A stretch of DNA of 64,000 nt from Streptomyces sp. NRRL F-6676 (lineage in GTDB: Bacteria; Actinomycetota; Actinomycetes; Streptomycetales; Streptomycetaceae), in contig NZ_JOHS01000047.1 in assembly GCF_000725625.1 (NCBI RefSeq), positions 1 through 64,000 on the forward strand, read 5' to 3'. Position numbers and translations under genes: made by a program. Numbering within the stretch: the first letter of the stretch is position 1; each line of letters starts with the position of its first letter. Shown in pieces: positions 8,468 to 16,887 of the stretch. Below the pieces are notes generated by a model. It was not told the origin of the DNA and searched no databases. It saw only the letters and a program-made list of their open reading frames with translations.

Positions 8468-10459
8468 CTACGCCTGTTTCGCCGCCGCGTCGATCGCCGC
8501 GAGGGAGCGGCGGACCTGGCCGCCGTCCACCGTGTACCAGAAGTCCGGCATCGACGCCTTCAGATAGCTGCCGTAGCGGGCCGTGGCCAGGCGGGGGTCC
8601 AGGACCGCCACCACACCCCGGTCCCCCGTCGCCCGGACGAGCCGCCCCGCCCCCTGCGCCATCAGCAGCGCGGCGTGCGTCGCGGCGACGGCCATGAAGC
8701 CGTTGCCCCCGGCCTCCTCCACCGCCTTCTGCCGCGCGCTCATCAGCGGATCGTCGGGCCGCGGGAACGGGATCTTGTCCATCACGACGAGCTGACAGCT
8801 CGCCCCGGGCACGTCCACGCCCTGCCACAGCGACAACGTGCCGAACAGACACGTCGCCGGGTCCGCCGCGAAGTTCTTGATCAGCTCGCCGAGCGTCTCC
8901 TCGCCCTGGAGGAGGATCGGGTACTCGGGGATGCGCGCGCGCAGCGCCTCCGCCGCGAGCTGGGCGCCCCGCATCGAGGAGAACAGCCCCAGCGTGCGCC
9001 CGCCGGCCGCCTGGATCAGCTCCGTCAGCTCGTCCAGCATGTCGGCCCGGTCGCCGTCCCGGGCCGGCCGGGAGAGGTGTTTGGCGACGTAGAGGATGCC
9101 CTGCTTGCGGTAGTCGAACGGGGAACCGACGTCGACGCCCTTCCACCGCGGCACCTCGTCCCCCTCCGTGCCCTCGGGGGCCAGCCCGAGCGAGGCTCCG
9201 ACGCCGTTGAAGTCGCCGCCGAGCTTCAGCGTGGCCGAGGTGAGGACCACCGAGCGGTCGGTGAAAAGCTTCTCGCGCAGCAGCCCGGAGACGGACATGG
9301 GCGCGACCCGCAAGGACGCCCCGCTGTGTCGATACGCGGCTCCGCCGCGGGGCTCGTGCCGCTCGTACCAGACGACGTCCCACTCGCTGCCCTGCGTGAT
9401 GCGCTCGGCCACGTCGTGCACCGACTCCACCGAGGCCAGGGCCTGCTTGCGGACGGCGTCCTCGTCCTGCACCGACTTGTCGCGCGTGGCGCCGATCGCC
9501 GAGATCACCGTACGGGCGGCGTCGCGCAGGGCCGTCAGGGCGTAGCCGAGGTCCTCCGGGATCTCCTCCAGGCGTCCGGGCAGCGCCAGTTCCATCAGCC
9601 GTTCGAAGCCCTCGGCGGCGGTCTGGAGCTGGTCGGCGGCCTTCTCGTTGACGAGCTTGGCCGCGCGCCGCACCGCGCGGTTGACCTGGCCCGGGGTGAG
9701 CTCGCCGGTGGCGACGCCGGTGACCCGGGAGACCAGTTCGTGCGCCTCGTCGACGATCAGGACCTCGTGCTGCGGCAGCACCGGGGCGCCCTCGATGGCG
9801 TCGATGGCGAGCAGCGCGTGGTTGGTGACGACGACCTCGGCGAGCTTGGCCCGCTCCCGGGCCGCCTCGGCGAAGCACTCGGCGCCGTAGGCGCACTTGG
9901 AGGCGCCCAGGCACTCCCGGGAGGAGACGGAGATCTGCGCCCAGGCGCGGTCGGAGACGCCGGGGGTCAGGTCGTCCCGGTCGCCGGTCTCCGTCTCGTC
10001 CGACCAGTCGCGCAGCCGCAGCAGGTCCTGGCCCAGCTTGCTGGTGGGGGCCGCCGCCTCGAACTGGTCGAACAGGCCCTCCTCCTCGTCCTGCGGCATG
10101 CCCTCGTGCAGCCGGTGCAGACACAGGTAGTTCGAGCGGCCCTTGAGCATCGCGAACTCCGGGCGGCGGCGCAGCAGCGGGTGCAGCGCCTCGACCGTGC
10201 GCGGCAGGTCCCGCTCGACGAGCTGCCGCTGCAATGCCAGCGTGGCCGTCGCGACGACGACCGGCTCGCCGTGCGCGAGCGCGGGCACCAGGTAGCCCAG
10301 GGACTTACCGGTGCCGGTGCCGGCCTGGACCAGCAGATGGGAGCCGTCGTCGACGGCGTCCGCGACGGCTTGGGCCATGGTCACCTGGCCGGGGCGCTCC
10401 GTGCCGCCGACGGCGGTGACGGCTGCGTGGAGGAGTTCGGGAAGTGAGGGCTTCGTCAT
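8468..10459 (-). CDS. DinG-like superfamily 2 ATP-dependent DNA helicase
   Basis: A 663-residue XPD/DinG-type helicase expected to unwind DNA 5'-3' and resolve structures during repair. Walker A is GTGTGKS (47-53) and the Walker B box is DEAH (237-240). Four cysteines fit an iron-sulfur cluster: C113 and the group C183, C189, C195. Late helicase motifs include LFSSMRGAQLAAEALR, FGTLSLWQGVDVPG and QGAGRLVRATGDRG. The ATG at 10459 has no Shine-Dalgarno site. Instead a RecA-NDp type promoter (10469-10491) ends 9 bp before it, suggesting a nearly leaderless, DNA-damage-inducible message. It lies beside lexA in convergent orientation. The DinG name is by family resemblance; the exact substrate is unknown. 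Confidence 0.92.
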   Translation of the reverse strand: MTKPSLPELLHAAVTAVGGTERPGQVTMAQAVADAVDDGSHLLVQAGTGTGKSLGYLVPALAHGEPVVVATATLALQRQLVERDLPRTVEALHPLLRRRPEFAMLKGRSNYLCLHRLHEGMPQDEEEGLFDQFEAAAPTSKLGQDLLRLRDWSDETETGDRDDLTPGVSDRAWAQISVSSRECLGASKCAYGAECFAEAARERAKLAEVVVTNHALLAIDAIEGAPVLPQHEVLIVDEAHELVSRVTGVATGELTPGQVNRAVRRAAKLVNEKAADQLQTAAEGFERLMELALPGRLEEIPEDLGYALTALRDAARTVISAIGATRDKSVQDEDAVRKQALASVESVHDVAERITQGSEWDVVWYERHEPRGGAAYRHSGASLRVAPMSVSGLLREKLFTDRSVVLTSATLKLGGDFNGVGASLGLAPEGTEGDEVPRWKGVDVGSPFDYRKQGILYVAKHLSRPARDGDRADMLDELTELIQAAGGRTLGLFSSMRGAQLAAEALRARIPEYPILLQGEETLGELIKNFAADPATCLFGTLSLWQGVDVPGASCQLVVMDKIPFPRPDDPLMSARQKAVEEAGGNGFMAVAATHAALLMAQGAGRLVRATGDRGVVAVLDPRLATARYGSYLKASMPDFWYTVDGGQVRRSLAAIDAAAKQA

Positions 10460-10468
10460 AGCCCGACC

Positions 10469-10491
10469 ACCCTACGGCCCGGGACCGACAA
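10469..10491 (-). promoter_or_regulatory. RecA-NDp (PafBC-type) promoter of the DinG-like helicase gene
   Basis: On the minus strand TTGTCGGTC-N8-TAGGGT is read, against the described motif TTGTCRGTG-N8-TAnnnT; only the ninth base differs. The -10 TAGGGT ends 9 nt before the ATG, so transcription should begin at or within a few bases of the start codon. Confidence 0.72.
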
Positions 10492-10577
10492 CCGGGTCCG
10501 GACGGCCGGAGCGCGAGGGGCGGCCCGGGGTGGTGAGGGGCGCCCGTGCGAGCCGCCCCCGGGCGGGGTGGTCGCGT

Positions 10578-11330
10578 TCACATCAGATGCCGCAGGGAGC
10601 GGTCGCGGATCATCAGGGCCGCCCGCTTCCCGGGCAGCGTCAGCTCGGCGGAGAAGCGGAACCCCGCGCTCAGGAAGGCGGTGAGGGAGGCGGTGTTGCG
10701 CAGGTCGGGCTCCGCGACCACCCGCGCGCAGGCCGGGCGGTGGTCGAGAATCAGGTCGGTGACCGACCGCAGCAGCACCGAGCCGAGCCCGCGGCCCCGG
10801 TCGGCGACGGCGCCGAGGAGCAGATGGACGCCGGTGTCGTGCGGCCGGGCCGGATAGTGCCGGGCCAGGGGGTCGAGGTCGGCGCGGTACACCTCCCAGT
10901 AGCTCATCGCCGCGCCGTCCAGCACGCCGAGGCAGGGCACGCTGTGGCCGTCCCCGTCCGCCTGGGCGCGCAGATGCCGCCCGGTGACGTCGTCGGGCCC
11001 GTCGAGCTCCCAGAACGCGGCGACCGCCGGATCGTTCATCCAGCGCGCGACCAGCGGAGTGTCCCGCTCCGGGCGGACCGGCAGCAGCCGGAAGGCGCCG
11101 GCGGGGGTGGCGACCGGGCCCCAGTCCACGATCCGGCCGAGCAGGTCGTCGGCGGGGCCGGTGTCCGCGTCCCCCGCGTCGGGTGCGGGCGCGGCGAACG
11201 CCTCGGCCGGCCGCAGGCTCAGCGTGGTCTCGCAGTCGGATTCCTCGGGGACGGACAGGGGTTCCGCGGTGGGCACAACAGTGCGGCGCGACGGAGCGCC
11301 GTCGTCGGTGCGCGCGTCGTGGGAGGACAC
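10578..11330 (-). CDS. Siderophore-type GNAT N-acyltransferase (IucB/RhbD-like)
   Basis: A 250-residue acyl-CoA N-acyltransferase. The fold occupies about 70-245; the first about 65 residues are low-complexity. WMNDPAVAAFWEL (about 97-109) and SYWEVYRADLD are characteristic of the siderophore acyltransferase group (IucB, RhbD, AlcB, DesC-like), and RGRGLGSVLL is the acetyl-CoA binding loop. Enzymes of this group acylate hydroxylamino- or amino groups of a diamine building block before citrate condensation. It is last in a three-gene set, 36 bp after the IucA/IucC synthetase gene. The start is GTG at 11330 with GGAG 7 bp upstream. The substrate is not known. Confidence 0.85.
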   Translation of the reverse strand: MSSHDARTDDGAPSRRTVVPTAEPLSVPEESDCETTLSLRPAEAFAAPAPDAGDADTGPADDLLGRIVDWGPVATPAGAFRLLPVRPERDTPLVARWMNDPAVAAFWELDGPDDVTGRHLRAQADGDGHSVPCLGVLDGAAMSYWEVYRADLDPLARHYPARPHDTGVHLLLGAVADRGRGLGSVLLRSVTDLILDHRPACARVVAEPDLRNTASLTAFLSAGFRFSAELTLPGKRAALMIRDRSLRHLM

Positions 11331-11366
11331 GGGGCGCTCCTCTCGGCAGACGGGGGTGGGCCGTGG

Positions 11367-13367
11367 TCAGCCATGAAGGGGGTTGGCGAGGGTGACGTAG
11401 ACGGACTGGGTGTCGACGGGGCCGACGAGTTCGTCGAGCCCGTGCAGCCGGGTCAGCAGATTGGCCTTGCAGCGCAGCACGGGTGAGTCCAGCAGACGGG
11501 ACGGCAGGCTCGTACGGAGCCGGTCCGGGCCGGTGGCGACGGCGGTGAGGAAGCCGCGGAACGCGGCGAGCAGCAGTCGCTCGTCGGCCAGGCGCTGCGC
11601 ACCGAACGCGCCGATCAGCCCGAACACGTTGTTGATGCCGAGGTAGTAGGCGAACCGTTCGTCGGCGACCGCGTCGGCGACGAAGGTGTCGCTGCGGGCC
11701 CCGATGCCGGGCAGCAGGGCGTCTAGTTCCGCGTGCCGGGAGGTGCGGAAGTAATAGCCCTGGTTGTCCCGGTAGCGGCCGCCGGCCGGCCAGCCGTCGG
11801 GGTCCAGCAGGAGCAGGGTGTTCTGCTGGTGGGCCTCCAGCGCGATCCCGGCCTCCGCGTCCAGCCACAGCAGGGGCCGTACGACCGCCTCCAGATAGCG
11901 CAGGAACCACTCGACGGACACGGCGCCGGGCGGGCGGCCGGTGCGGCGGGCGAGCCGGGTGACGAGACGGGCGAGCCGGGAGCCGGTGCCGGGCGGGGCC
12001 TGGGCGGCCCCGGAGTCCGGCTCCGGCAGCGGGCGTGGCGCGACCAGGCCCGCCACGCACGACACGTCGTCCGACGGGGCGAACGGGTTGTGGCGGAGCA
12101 GCGCGTCGAGCCCGGGCACGGGGCCGCCGTCCGGGTCGTCGACGGCGAGCCAGGCCGGGTCGCGGACGATGTCGAAGCCGGGGTGGGCGGCCCGCCATCG
12201 CCGGCCCAGGCCGGTGCGCAGCAGCCGGTGCGCCTCGACGCCCCGGTGCAGTTCCTTGCGCAGGTTCTCCCGGCGGGAGTTGGTGATGCGCAGGCCGAGC
12301 GACAGCTTGAGCATGGCGGGGGCGCCGGTGCGGTGGACCGTGCGGACGGAGGAGGTGGGGTGCCAGGGCGGGCCGTACGGATGGAGGTCGCGGAGCAGCC
12401 CGGTGTCGAACAGCGCGGCGACGCCCGGTCGCAGGCGCAGTTCGCGCGCCTGCCAGGGATGGACGGGGAGCGCGGCGTGTCCGGCGGGCAGCGGCAGGCC
12501 GTGGCCCGCGAGCCGCGCGGTCAGCTGGGCGGCGGGCACGGGCCGTCCGCGTTCGGTCCAGGCGGAGTCGGTCGCGAGGGCGGTGGGGGCCACGGCCAGC
12601 CAGTGCAGCGGGAAGGAGCCGCGTGCTTCGGGCGAGTAGCGGCCGGCCTCCGCTTCGGAGAGCCCTTCGCGGCTCTTCGGCGTGGGGTGCAGTGGGTGGC
12701 CGAGCAGCAGCGCCTGTTCGGCGGCGAGGAAGAGGTCGGGACCGTCGTCGGGGCGGGCGCGGCGGTCGCGCAGGAAGACGGCGGTACGGCGCACGGAGTC
12801 GGCGACGCGCCCCACGAGGTCGGCGGCCTCCGCCCCCGCCCCGGGTGCGCCGGAGCGTGCGCCGGCCTCCCTGGCCAGCAGGGCCGCGAGCGTCACGGCG
12901 TCGACGGGCGGGGCGGACTCCGGTGCGTCCGTCAGGGCCGGTGCCCCGAAGCGGTGCCAGCCGGTCGCCGACCAGTGGCGGACCGGCACGCGCAGATGGG
13001 CGCCGGAGGCGGGCAACGGGACGCGGAGGACGCCGTCGTCCGGCGCCGCGAACCCGTTCTCCCGCACCCAGCAGCGCAGCAGATTGTCGACACCGGCGGC
13101 CTGGGCGGCGGCATACGGGTCGGGATGGTCGAGCGGGTCGGGATGGTCGAGCGGGTCGGGATGGTCGAGCAGGTGGGAGTGATCGAGGTGGTCGAGGTGG
13201 TCGAGTGGGGCGAGCCGGCCGCGTGCCTCGGGCTTGTCGCTCGCCGTACGGCGGTCGGGCGGGCCGGCGGGGCGGGGCGCCGACAGCCGCTCGACGGGGG
13301 CCGACGGACCGGCGGGCGGCGGGACGTCCTCGGCGTCCGTACCGGCGAGAGCGGCGGTCGTGTTCAC
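11367..13367 (-). CDS. IucA/IucC-family NRPS-independent siderophore synthetase
   Basis: A 666-residue synthetase that should adenylate a carboxylate (citrate-type) and condense it with an amine or hydroxylamine. The ATP-binding signature is seen as GHPLHPTPKSREGLSEAEAG (about 225-245), followed by LPVHPWQ and, near the C-terminus, the FhuF-like helper region with EAHQQNTLLLLD and YYFRTSRHAEL. The start is GTG at 13367 with AAGGAG 6 bp upstream. The N-terminal segment contains a DNA minisatellite: three exact 18-bp units at 13117-13170 encoding DHPDPL repeats, just ahead of the catalytic domain. It lies between the aminotransferase and the GNAT gene and was probably co-transcribed with them. 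The siderophore product cannot be named. Confidence 0.9.
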   Translation of the reverse strand: MNTTAALAGTDAEDVPPPAGPSAPVERLSAPRPAGPPDRRTASDKPEARGRLAPLDHLDHLDHSHLLDHPDPLDHPDPLDHPDPYAAAQAAGVDNLLRCWVRENGFAAPDDGVLRVPLPASGAHLRVPVRHWSATGWHRFGAPALTDAPESAPPVDAVTLAALLAREAGARSGAPGAGAEAADLVGRVADSVRRTAVFLRDRRARPDDGPDLFLAAEQALLLGHPLHPTPKSREGLSEAEAGRYSPEARGSFPLHWLAVAPTALATDSAWTERGRPVPAAQLTARLAGHGLPLPAGHAALPVHPWQARELRLRPGVAALFDTGLLRDLHPYGPPWHPTSSVRTVHRTGAPAMLKLSLGLRITNSRRENLRKELHRGVEAHRLLRTGLGRRWRAAHPGFDIVRDPAWLAVDDPDGGPVPGLDALLRHNPFAPSDDVSCVAGLVAPRPLPEPDSGAAQAPPGTGSRLARLVTRLARRTGRPPGAVSVEWFLRYLEAVVRPLLWLDAEAGIALEAHQQNTLLLLDPDGWPAGGRYRDNQGYYFRTSRHAELDALLPGIGARSDTFVADAVADERFAYYLGINNVFGLIGAFGAQRLADERLLLAAFRGFLTAVATGPDRLRTSLPSRLLDSPVLRCKANLLTRLHGLDELVGPVDTQSVYVTLANPLHG
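13117..13170. repeat. 18-bp coding minisatellite in the siderophore synthetase gene
   Basis: Three exact head-to-tail copies of GGGTCGGGATGGTCGAGC encode a repeated Leu-Asp-His-Pro-Asp-Pro hexapeptide on the minus strand. Degenerate 9-bp GGTCGAGGT units follow to about 13205. The period is a multiple of three, so copy-number change keeps the frame. Confidence 0.85.
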
Positions 13368-13424
13368 ACTGGCTCCTTGATTGCGAGGGGCGCGCGGCGG
13401 ACCCGGCCACGGCGCACGGTTGCC

Positions 13425-15155
13425 TCACGCGCCGGCGCGCGCTCCCCGGGCCACCGCCGCCACGGCGTCGGCGAGGCGGTCCAGTACGGCGGAGGCCTGC
13501 TCGTCGGTGATCGTCAGCGGGGGCAGCAGCCGTACGACACTGGCGTCGCGGCCGCCCAGTTCGACGATGAGCCCGCGCCGCAGACACTCCCGCTGCACTG
13601 CCGCCGCGAGGTGGGGCGCGGTGGGGCGGGGCTCGTGACCCGCCGACTCCGTGAGGCCGTGACCCGCCGGCTCCGTGAGGCCGTGACCCGCCGGCTCCGT
13701 GAGGCCGTGACCCGCCGGCTCCGGGAGGCCGTGGCCCGCCGGCTCCGTGAGGCCGTGGCCCGACTCCGTGAGGCCGTGGCCCGACTCCGTGAGGCCGTGG
13801 CCCGACTGCGTAAGGCCGTCGGGCGACGCGCCGGCACCGCGCTCGCCCCGCTCCACGTCCCGACCGCCCGACTCCCCCGCCGGATCGACCAGCTCCACCC
13901 CGATCATCAGCCCGCGCCCCCGCACCTCCCCCACGCACGCGTACGACGTTGCCAGCTCCCGGAGTTGACCGAGCATCCGTTCGCCCAGCTCCGCCGCCCG
14001 CGCGGCGAGCCCGTTCTCACGGACGTACGCCAGGGTCGCCGTGCCCGCGGCCATGGCGAGCTGGTTGCCGCGGAAGGTGCCCGCGTGGGCGCCCGGCGGC
14101 CAGACGTCGAGGTCGTCGCGGTAGACGACGACGGCGAGTGGCAGGCTGCCGCCGATGGCCTTGGACAGCACCATCACATCGGGCACCGTGCCGCTGTGTT
14201 CGACCGCCCAGTAGCGGCCCGTGCGGCCCACCCCGGTCTGCACCTCGTCCACGATCAGCGGAATCGAACGCGCCTCGGTGAGTGCGCGCATGCGGCGCAG
14301 CCAGGCGTCGGGCGCGGGCAGCACGCCTCCCTCCCCCTGCACCGGTTCGAGGATCATCCCGGCGGGCCGGGGCACCCCGGACTTGGGGTCGTCCAGCAGC
14401 GACTCGGTCCAGCGCGCGGCGAGTTCGGCGCCGCGCGGGCCGCCGACGCCGAACGGGCAGCGGTAGTCCTGCGGATACGGCAGGCGTGCCACCCGTACAT
14501 CGCTCGCGCCCCCGGATGCTTCGAGCGCCCCCGCGGTCTGTCCGTGGTAGGCGCCGGTGAAGGCGAGGATCCCGGTCCGTCCGGTGGCCGTGCGGACCAG
14601 TTTGAGCGCGGCTTCGACGGCGTCCGTTCCGGCGGGTCCGCAGAACTGGATGCGGGCACGCTCGGCGAGCCCCGGGGGCAGGGTCCGGAACAGTTCGGTG
14701 GTGAAGGCGTCCTTGACGGGGGTGGCCAGATCGAGGCAGTTGAGCGGGGCCCCGGAGTCCAGGACCCCGCGAATGGCCTCCAGGACCACGGGGTGGTTGT
14801 GGCCGAGGGCCAGCGTGCCCGCGCCGGAGAGGCAGTCGAGGTAACGGCGGCCGTCGGCGCCCTCGATGGTGAGGCCGCGGGCGCGTACGGGCACGATCGG
14901 CAGGGCGCGCGCGTAGGTGCGGGCGGCGGACTCGCGCGCCGCCTGCCGGCGCAGGATGCCTTCGTGCGCCCCGCGCGCACCTCCGGGCACGCGCGCCCCG
15001 AGCGCGTCTGCGGACGCGTGCGCCCCCGCCACCACCGATGCCTCCGCTGTCTCTCCTGCTTCTCCCGCTTCTCCCGCTTCTCCCGCTTCTCTCGTTTCTC
15101 CCGTTTCTCCCGCTTCTCCTGCCTCGGACGCCACCGCAGATCCGGTCACTGTCAC
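13425..15155 (-). CDS. Class III (diaminobutyrate-2-oxoglutarate type) aminotransferase
   Basis: A PLP enzyme of fold type I, closest by pattern to L-2,4-diaminobutyrate:2-oxoglutarate aminotransferases such as RhbA, which feed siderophore synthesis. Landmarks are GTDAVEAALKL, TGAYHGQT, the cofactor Asp in VDEVQTGVGRTG, Lys332 in VLSKAIGGSLP and GTFRGNQLAMA. The protein has 576 residues, against about 450 for the family. The excess is an N-terminal EAGEAGET-rich segment and a GHGLTEPA repeat array (about residues 440-505) inserted before the C-terminal small domain. GTG at 15155 was chosen for its GGGAGG site 10 bp upstream. It is first in the three-gene siderophore set. No decarboxylase or N-hydroxylase gene lies nearby. 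Confidence 0.87.
   Translation of the reverse strand: MTVTGSAVASEAGEAGETGETREAGEAGEAGEAGETAEASVVAGAHASADALGARVPGGARGAHEGILRRQAARESAARTYARALPIVPVRARGLTIEGADGRRYLDCLSGAGTLALGHNHPVVLEAIRGVLDSGAPLNCLDLATPVKDAFTTELFRTLPPGLAERARIQFCGPAGTDAVEAALKLVRTATGRTGILAFTGAYHGQTAGALEASGGASDVRVARLPYPQDYRCPFGVGGPRGAELAARWTESLLDDPKSGVPRPAGMILEPVQGEGGVLPAPDAWLRRMRALTEARSIPLIVDEVQTGVGRTGRYWAVEHSGTVPDVMVLSKAIGGSLPLAVVVYRDDLDVWPPGAHAGTFRGNQLAMAAGTATLAYVRENGLAARAAELGERMLGQLRELATSYACVGEVRGRGLMIGVELVDPAGESGGRDVERGERGAGASPDGLTQSGHGLTESGHGLTESGHGLTEPAGHGLPEPAGHGLTEPAGHGLTEPAGHGLTESAGHEPRPTAPHLAAAVQRECLRRGLIVELGGRDASVVRLLPPLTITDEQASAVLDRLADAVAAVARGARAGA
13647..13826. repeat. 24/21-bp coding minisatellite in the aminotransferase gene
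   Basis: Eight units start CTCCGTGAGGCCGTG at 13647, 13671, 13695, 13719, 13743, 13764, 13785 and 13806. The first four steps are 24 bp and the rest 21 bp, all multiples of three. They encode GHGLTEPA or GHGLTES repeats on the minus strand and form a tail inserted between two parts of the enzyme. Confidence 0.9.
15040..15122. repeat. 9-bp coding repeat near the aminotransferase N-terminus
   Basis: Tandem TTCTCCCGC-type 9-bp units encode EAG/ETG triplets on the minus strand, close after the start codon. The flexible segment they encode is absent from typical family members. Confidence 0.75.
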
Positions 15156-15518
15156 GACGACGGTTCCTCCCGCTTCCCGACGGCGAGTTGCCGGGGCACC
15201 GCACGCCCGCGCCGGACAGCCGGGCGGCAGGCCCCGTGACCACCAACGACCGGAGAGGCCGGGGGGAAGCGGGCACGGGCACGATCTTTCGCCCGCCGTT
15301 GCCACGATCTTTCACCTGCCGTTGCCCCGACGGCCCTTGTCCCGGCGGCTCTTGAGCGCCGCTGCCGTGACGCAACCGTTGCCCTCCGGTGGGCAACCAC
15401 CCACAGCGACCGCATAGTGTGGGATGCCGTCGCGTAAAGCCGTACGGGCAGGGGACTCACTCCCGCACGACAGTCAACTCCGCAGCACATCCCGTTCTTT
15501 CCAGGGGGACTTCACACC
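15156..15518. other. Divergent intergenic region between siderophore genes and protease gene
   Basis: Holds the 23-bp tandem repeat (15281-15326) and an inverted repeat GTTGCCC-N6-GGGCAAC at 15378-15397. No sequence resembling the Streptomyces DmdR/IdeR iron box (TTAGGTTAGGCT-type) was found by eye, although iron control would be expected for the siderophore genes. Confidence 0.55.
15281..15326. promoter_or_regulatory. 23-bp tandem direct repeat, candidate operator
   Basis: Two abutting 23-bp units, 15281-15303 and 15304-15326, share ACGATCTTTC-(G/A)-CC-(C/T)-GCCGTTGCC and differ at two positions. They lie in the divergent region between the siderophore genes and the protease gene, at a two-turn period. 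The binding protein is unknown. Confidence 0.5.
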
Positions 15519-16748
15519 ATGCGACCCATACGCCCGCTCTTCGCCGCTCGCCGAGAAAGGAGCGGACGCCGCAGGATCTCCCCCTCCCCGGCCGCCGTCG
15601 CCCTGGCCGCCGCACTGGCGCTGACGGCCACCGCCTGCGGCTCGGACGACGACACCAAGGCGAACGCCGAGATCTCCGCGAGCCCCTCCGCCGGCGACGA
15701 CGGCAAGATCCACATCCCGGACGACGTCAAGCAGAAGCTCAAGGAGCACGGCTTCGACCTGGACAAGTGGAAGGACGGCGCCTGGAAGAACTGGGACAAG
15801 GACGACTGGCTGCGCGAGGCCAACGAGTACATCAACCCCATCATCCAGGGCCTGTGGGACCCGGACCGGATGCGCAAGGCCGACGACCCGGACAAGGGCG
15901 TCGACGCCAAGGATCTCGCCGCCGACCAGGGCGTCACCGATCAGACTCCCGCCCCGGTGCGGGCCCAGTCGGTCACGGCGCCGTACCACGACAGCGCACC
16001 CACCGCCGGCAAGGTCTTCTTCGACGCCCCCGAGGGCACGATGGTCTGCTCGGCGACAGTGGTCGAGGACCCGGCGCACCCGGGCAAGTCCAACCTGGTG
16101 TGGACCGCGGGCCACTGCGTGCACGCCGGCAAGAAGGGCGGCTGGTACCGCAACATCGCCTTCGTGCCCGCGTACAACAACGCCGGTGAGACGGCCGCCC
16201 AGTTGGTGGACGCCTCCCGCGAGGAGGTCGCGCCGTACGGGGTCTGGTGGGGCGACTGGGCGCAGACCTCGCAGCAGTGGATCGAACAGGGCGGTGAGAC
16301 GGGCGGCCAGGGCGCCGCGTACGACTACGCCGTGATCCATGTGACGCCGGAGAAGGGCAGCGGCGGCAAGTCGCTGGAGGAGACGGTCGGTTCGGCGCTC
16401 CCGGTGAACTTCGACGCGCCCGCCGTGCCGGACGTCGACAGCATCACGGCCACCGGCTACCCGGCGGCGCCGCCGTACGACGGGCAGACGCTGTACCGCT
16501 GCCAGGACAAGCCGGGCCGGCTGTCGATCGCCCAGAACGACCCGACGATGTACCGCATCGGCTGCACCATGACCGGCGGTTCGTCCGGCGGCGGCTGGGT
16601 GGAGACGGGCTCGGACGGCAAGCCCGCGCTGGTCTCCAACACCTCCATCGGCCCGGTCAGCGCCGGCTGGCTGGCCGGCCCGCGCCTGGGCGACGTGGCG
16701 AAGGGCGTCTACGACGCGGTGAGCAAGAAGTTCGCAGCCGCGCGGTAA
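15519..16748 (+). CDS. Secreted trypsin-like serine protease, probable lipoprotein
   Basis: A 409-residue exported protein. A basic N-region and hydrophobic stretch (about 21-38) end in LTATACGS, a lipobox with Cys40, so it is probably lipid-anchored outside the membrane. An Asp/Lys/Trp-rich linker (60-130) precedes a chymotrypsin-fold domain with the triad His199 (TAGHC), Asp269 (AYDYAV) and Ser356 (GGSSGGG). It is of the V8/glutamyl-endopeptidase-like type. C200 and two later cysteines may form disulfides. Its substrate is unknown. It is monocistronic, divergent from the siderophore genes and convergent with hflX, with which it shares a bidirectional terminator at 16777-16815. Confidence 0.88.
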   Translation: MRPIRPLFAARRERSGRRRISPSPAAVALAAALALTATACGSDDDTKANAEISASPSAGDDGKIHIPDDVKQKLKEHGFDLDKWKDGAWKNWDKDDWLREANEYINPIIQGLWDPDRMRKADDPDKGVDAKDLAADQGVTDQTPAPVRAQSVTAPYHDSAPTAGKVFFDAPEGTMVCSATVVEDPAHPGKSNLVWTAGHCVHAGKKGGWYRNIAFVPAYNNAGETAAQLVDASREEVAPYGVWWGDWAQTSQQWIEQGGETGGQGAAYDYAVIHVTPEKGSGGKSLEETVGSALPVNFDAPAVPDVDSITATGYPAAPPYDGQTLYRCQDKPGRLSIAQNDPTMYRIGCTMTGGSSGGGWVETGSDGKPALVSNTSIGPVSAGWLAGPRLGDVAKGVYDAVSKKFAAAR

Positions 16749-16776
16749 CCGCGCGAGCACCGCGGCCGGGAACGGC

Positions 16777-16815
16777 GGAAAGGGCCCGGCCCCTGCGAGG
16801 GGGCCGGGCCCTTTC
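16777..16815. terminator. Bidirectional terminator between protease gene and hflX
   Basis: A near-perfect 17-bp stem, GGAAAGGGCCCGGCCCC / its complement, with a short loop. The A-run on one side and T-run on the other allow it to work for both convergent genes. Confidence 0.85.
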
Positions 16816-16887
16816 CACTGCACGCCGGCGCCGTACGGTCCGGGCGGGACCGTACGGCGTCGGCGTACCGCCTGTGGGCCGGTCCGG

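Noticed and set aside
13647..13826. Possible CRISPR array (regular 21-24-bp repeats)
   Set aside because: The units abut without unique spacers, encode an in-frame octapeptide repeat, and no cas gene is near. It is a coding minisatellite.
10456..13938. A 1160-codon leftward open frame
   Set aside because: It is an alternative frame of the GNAT and IucA/IucC genes. Its Arg/Pro/Ala-rich composition and lack of motifs mark it as spurious.
15156..15518. Iron-regulator (DmdR/IdeR) box upstream of the siderophore genes
   Set aside because: No sequence close to TTAGGTTAGGCTcacCTAA was found by eye on either strand. The absence itself is reported.
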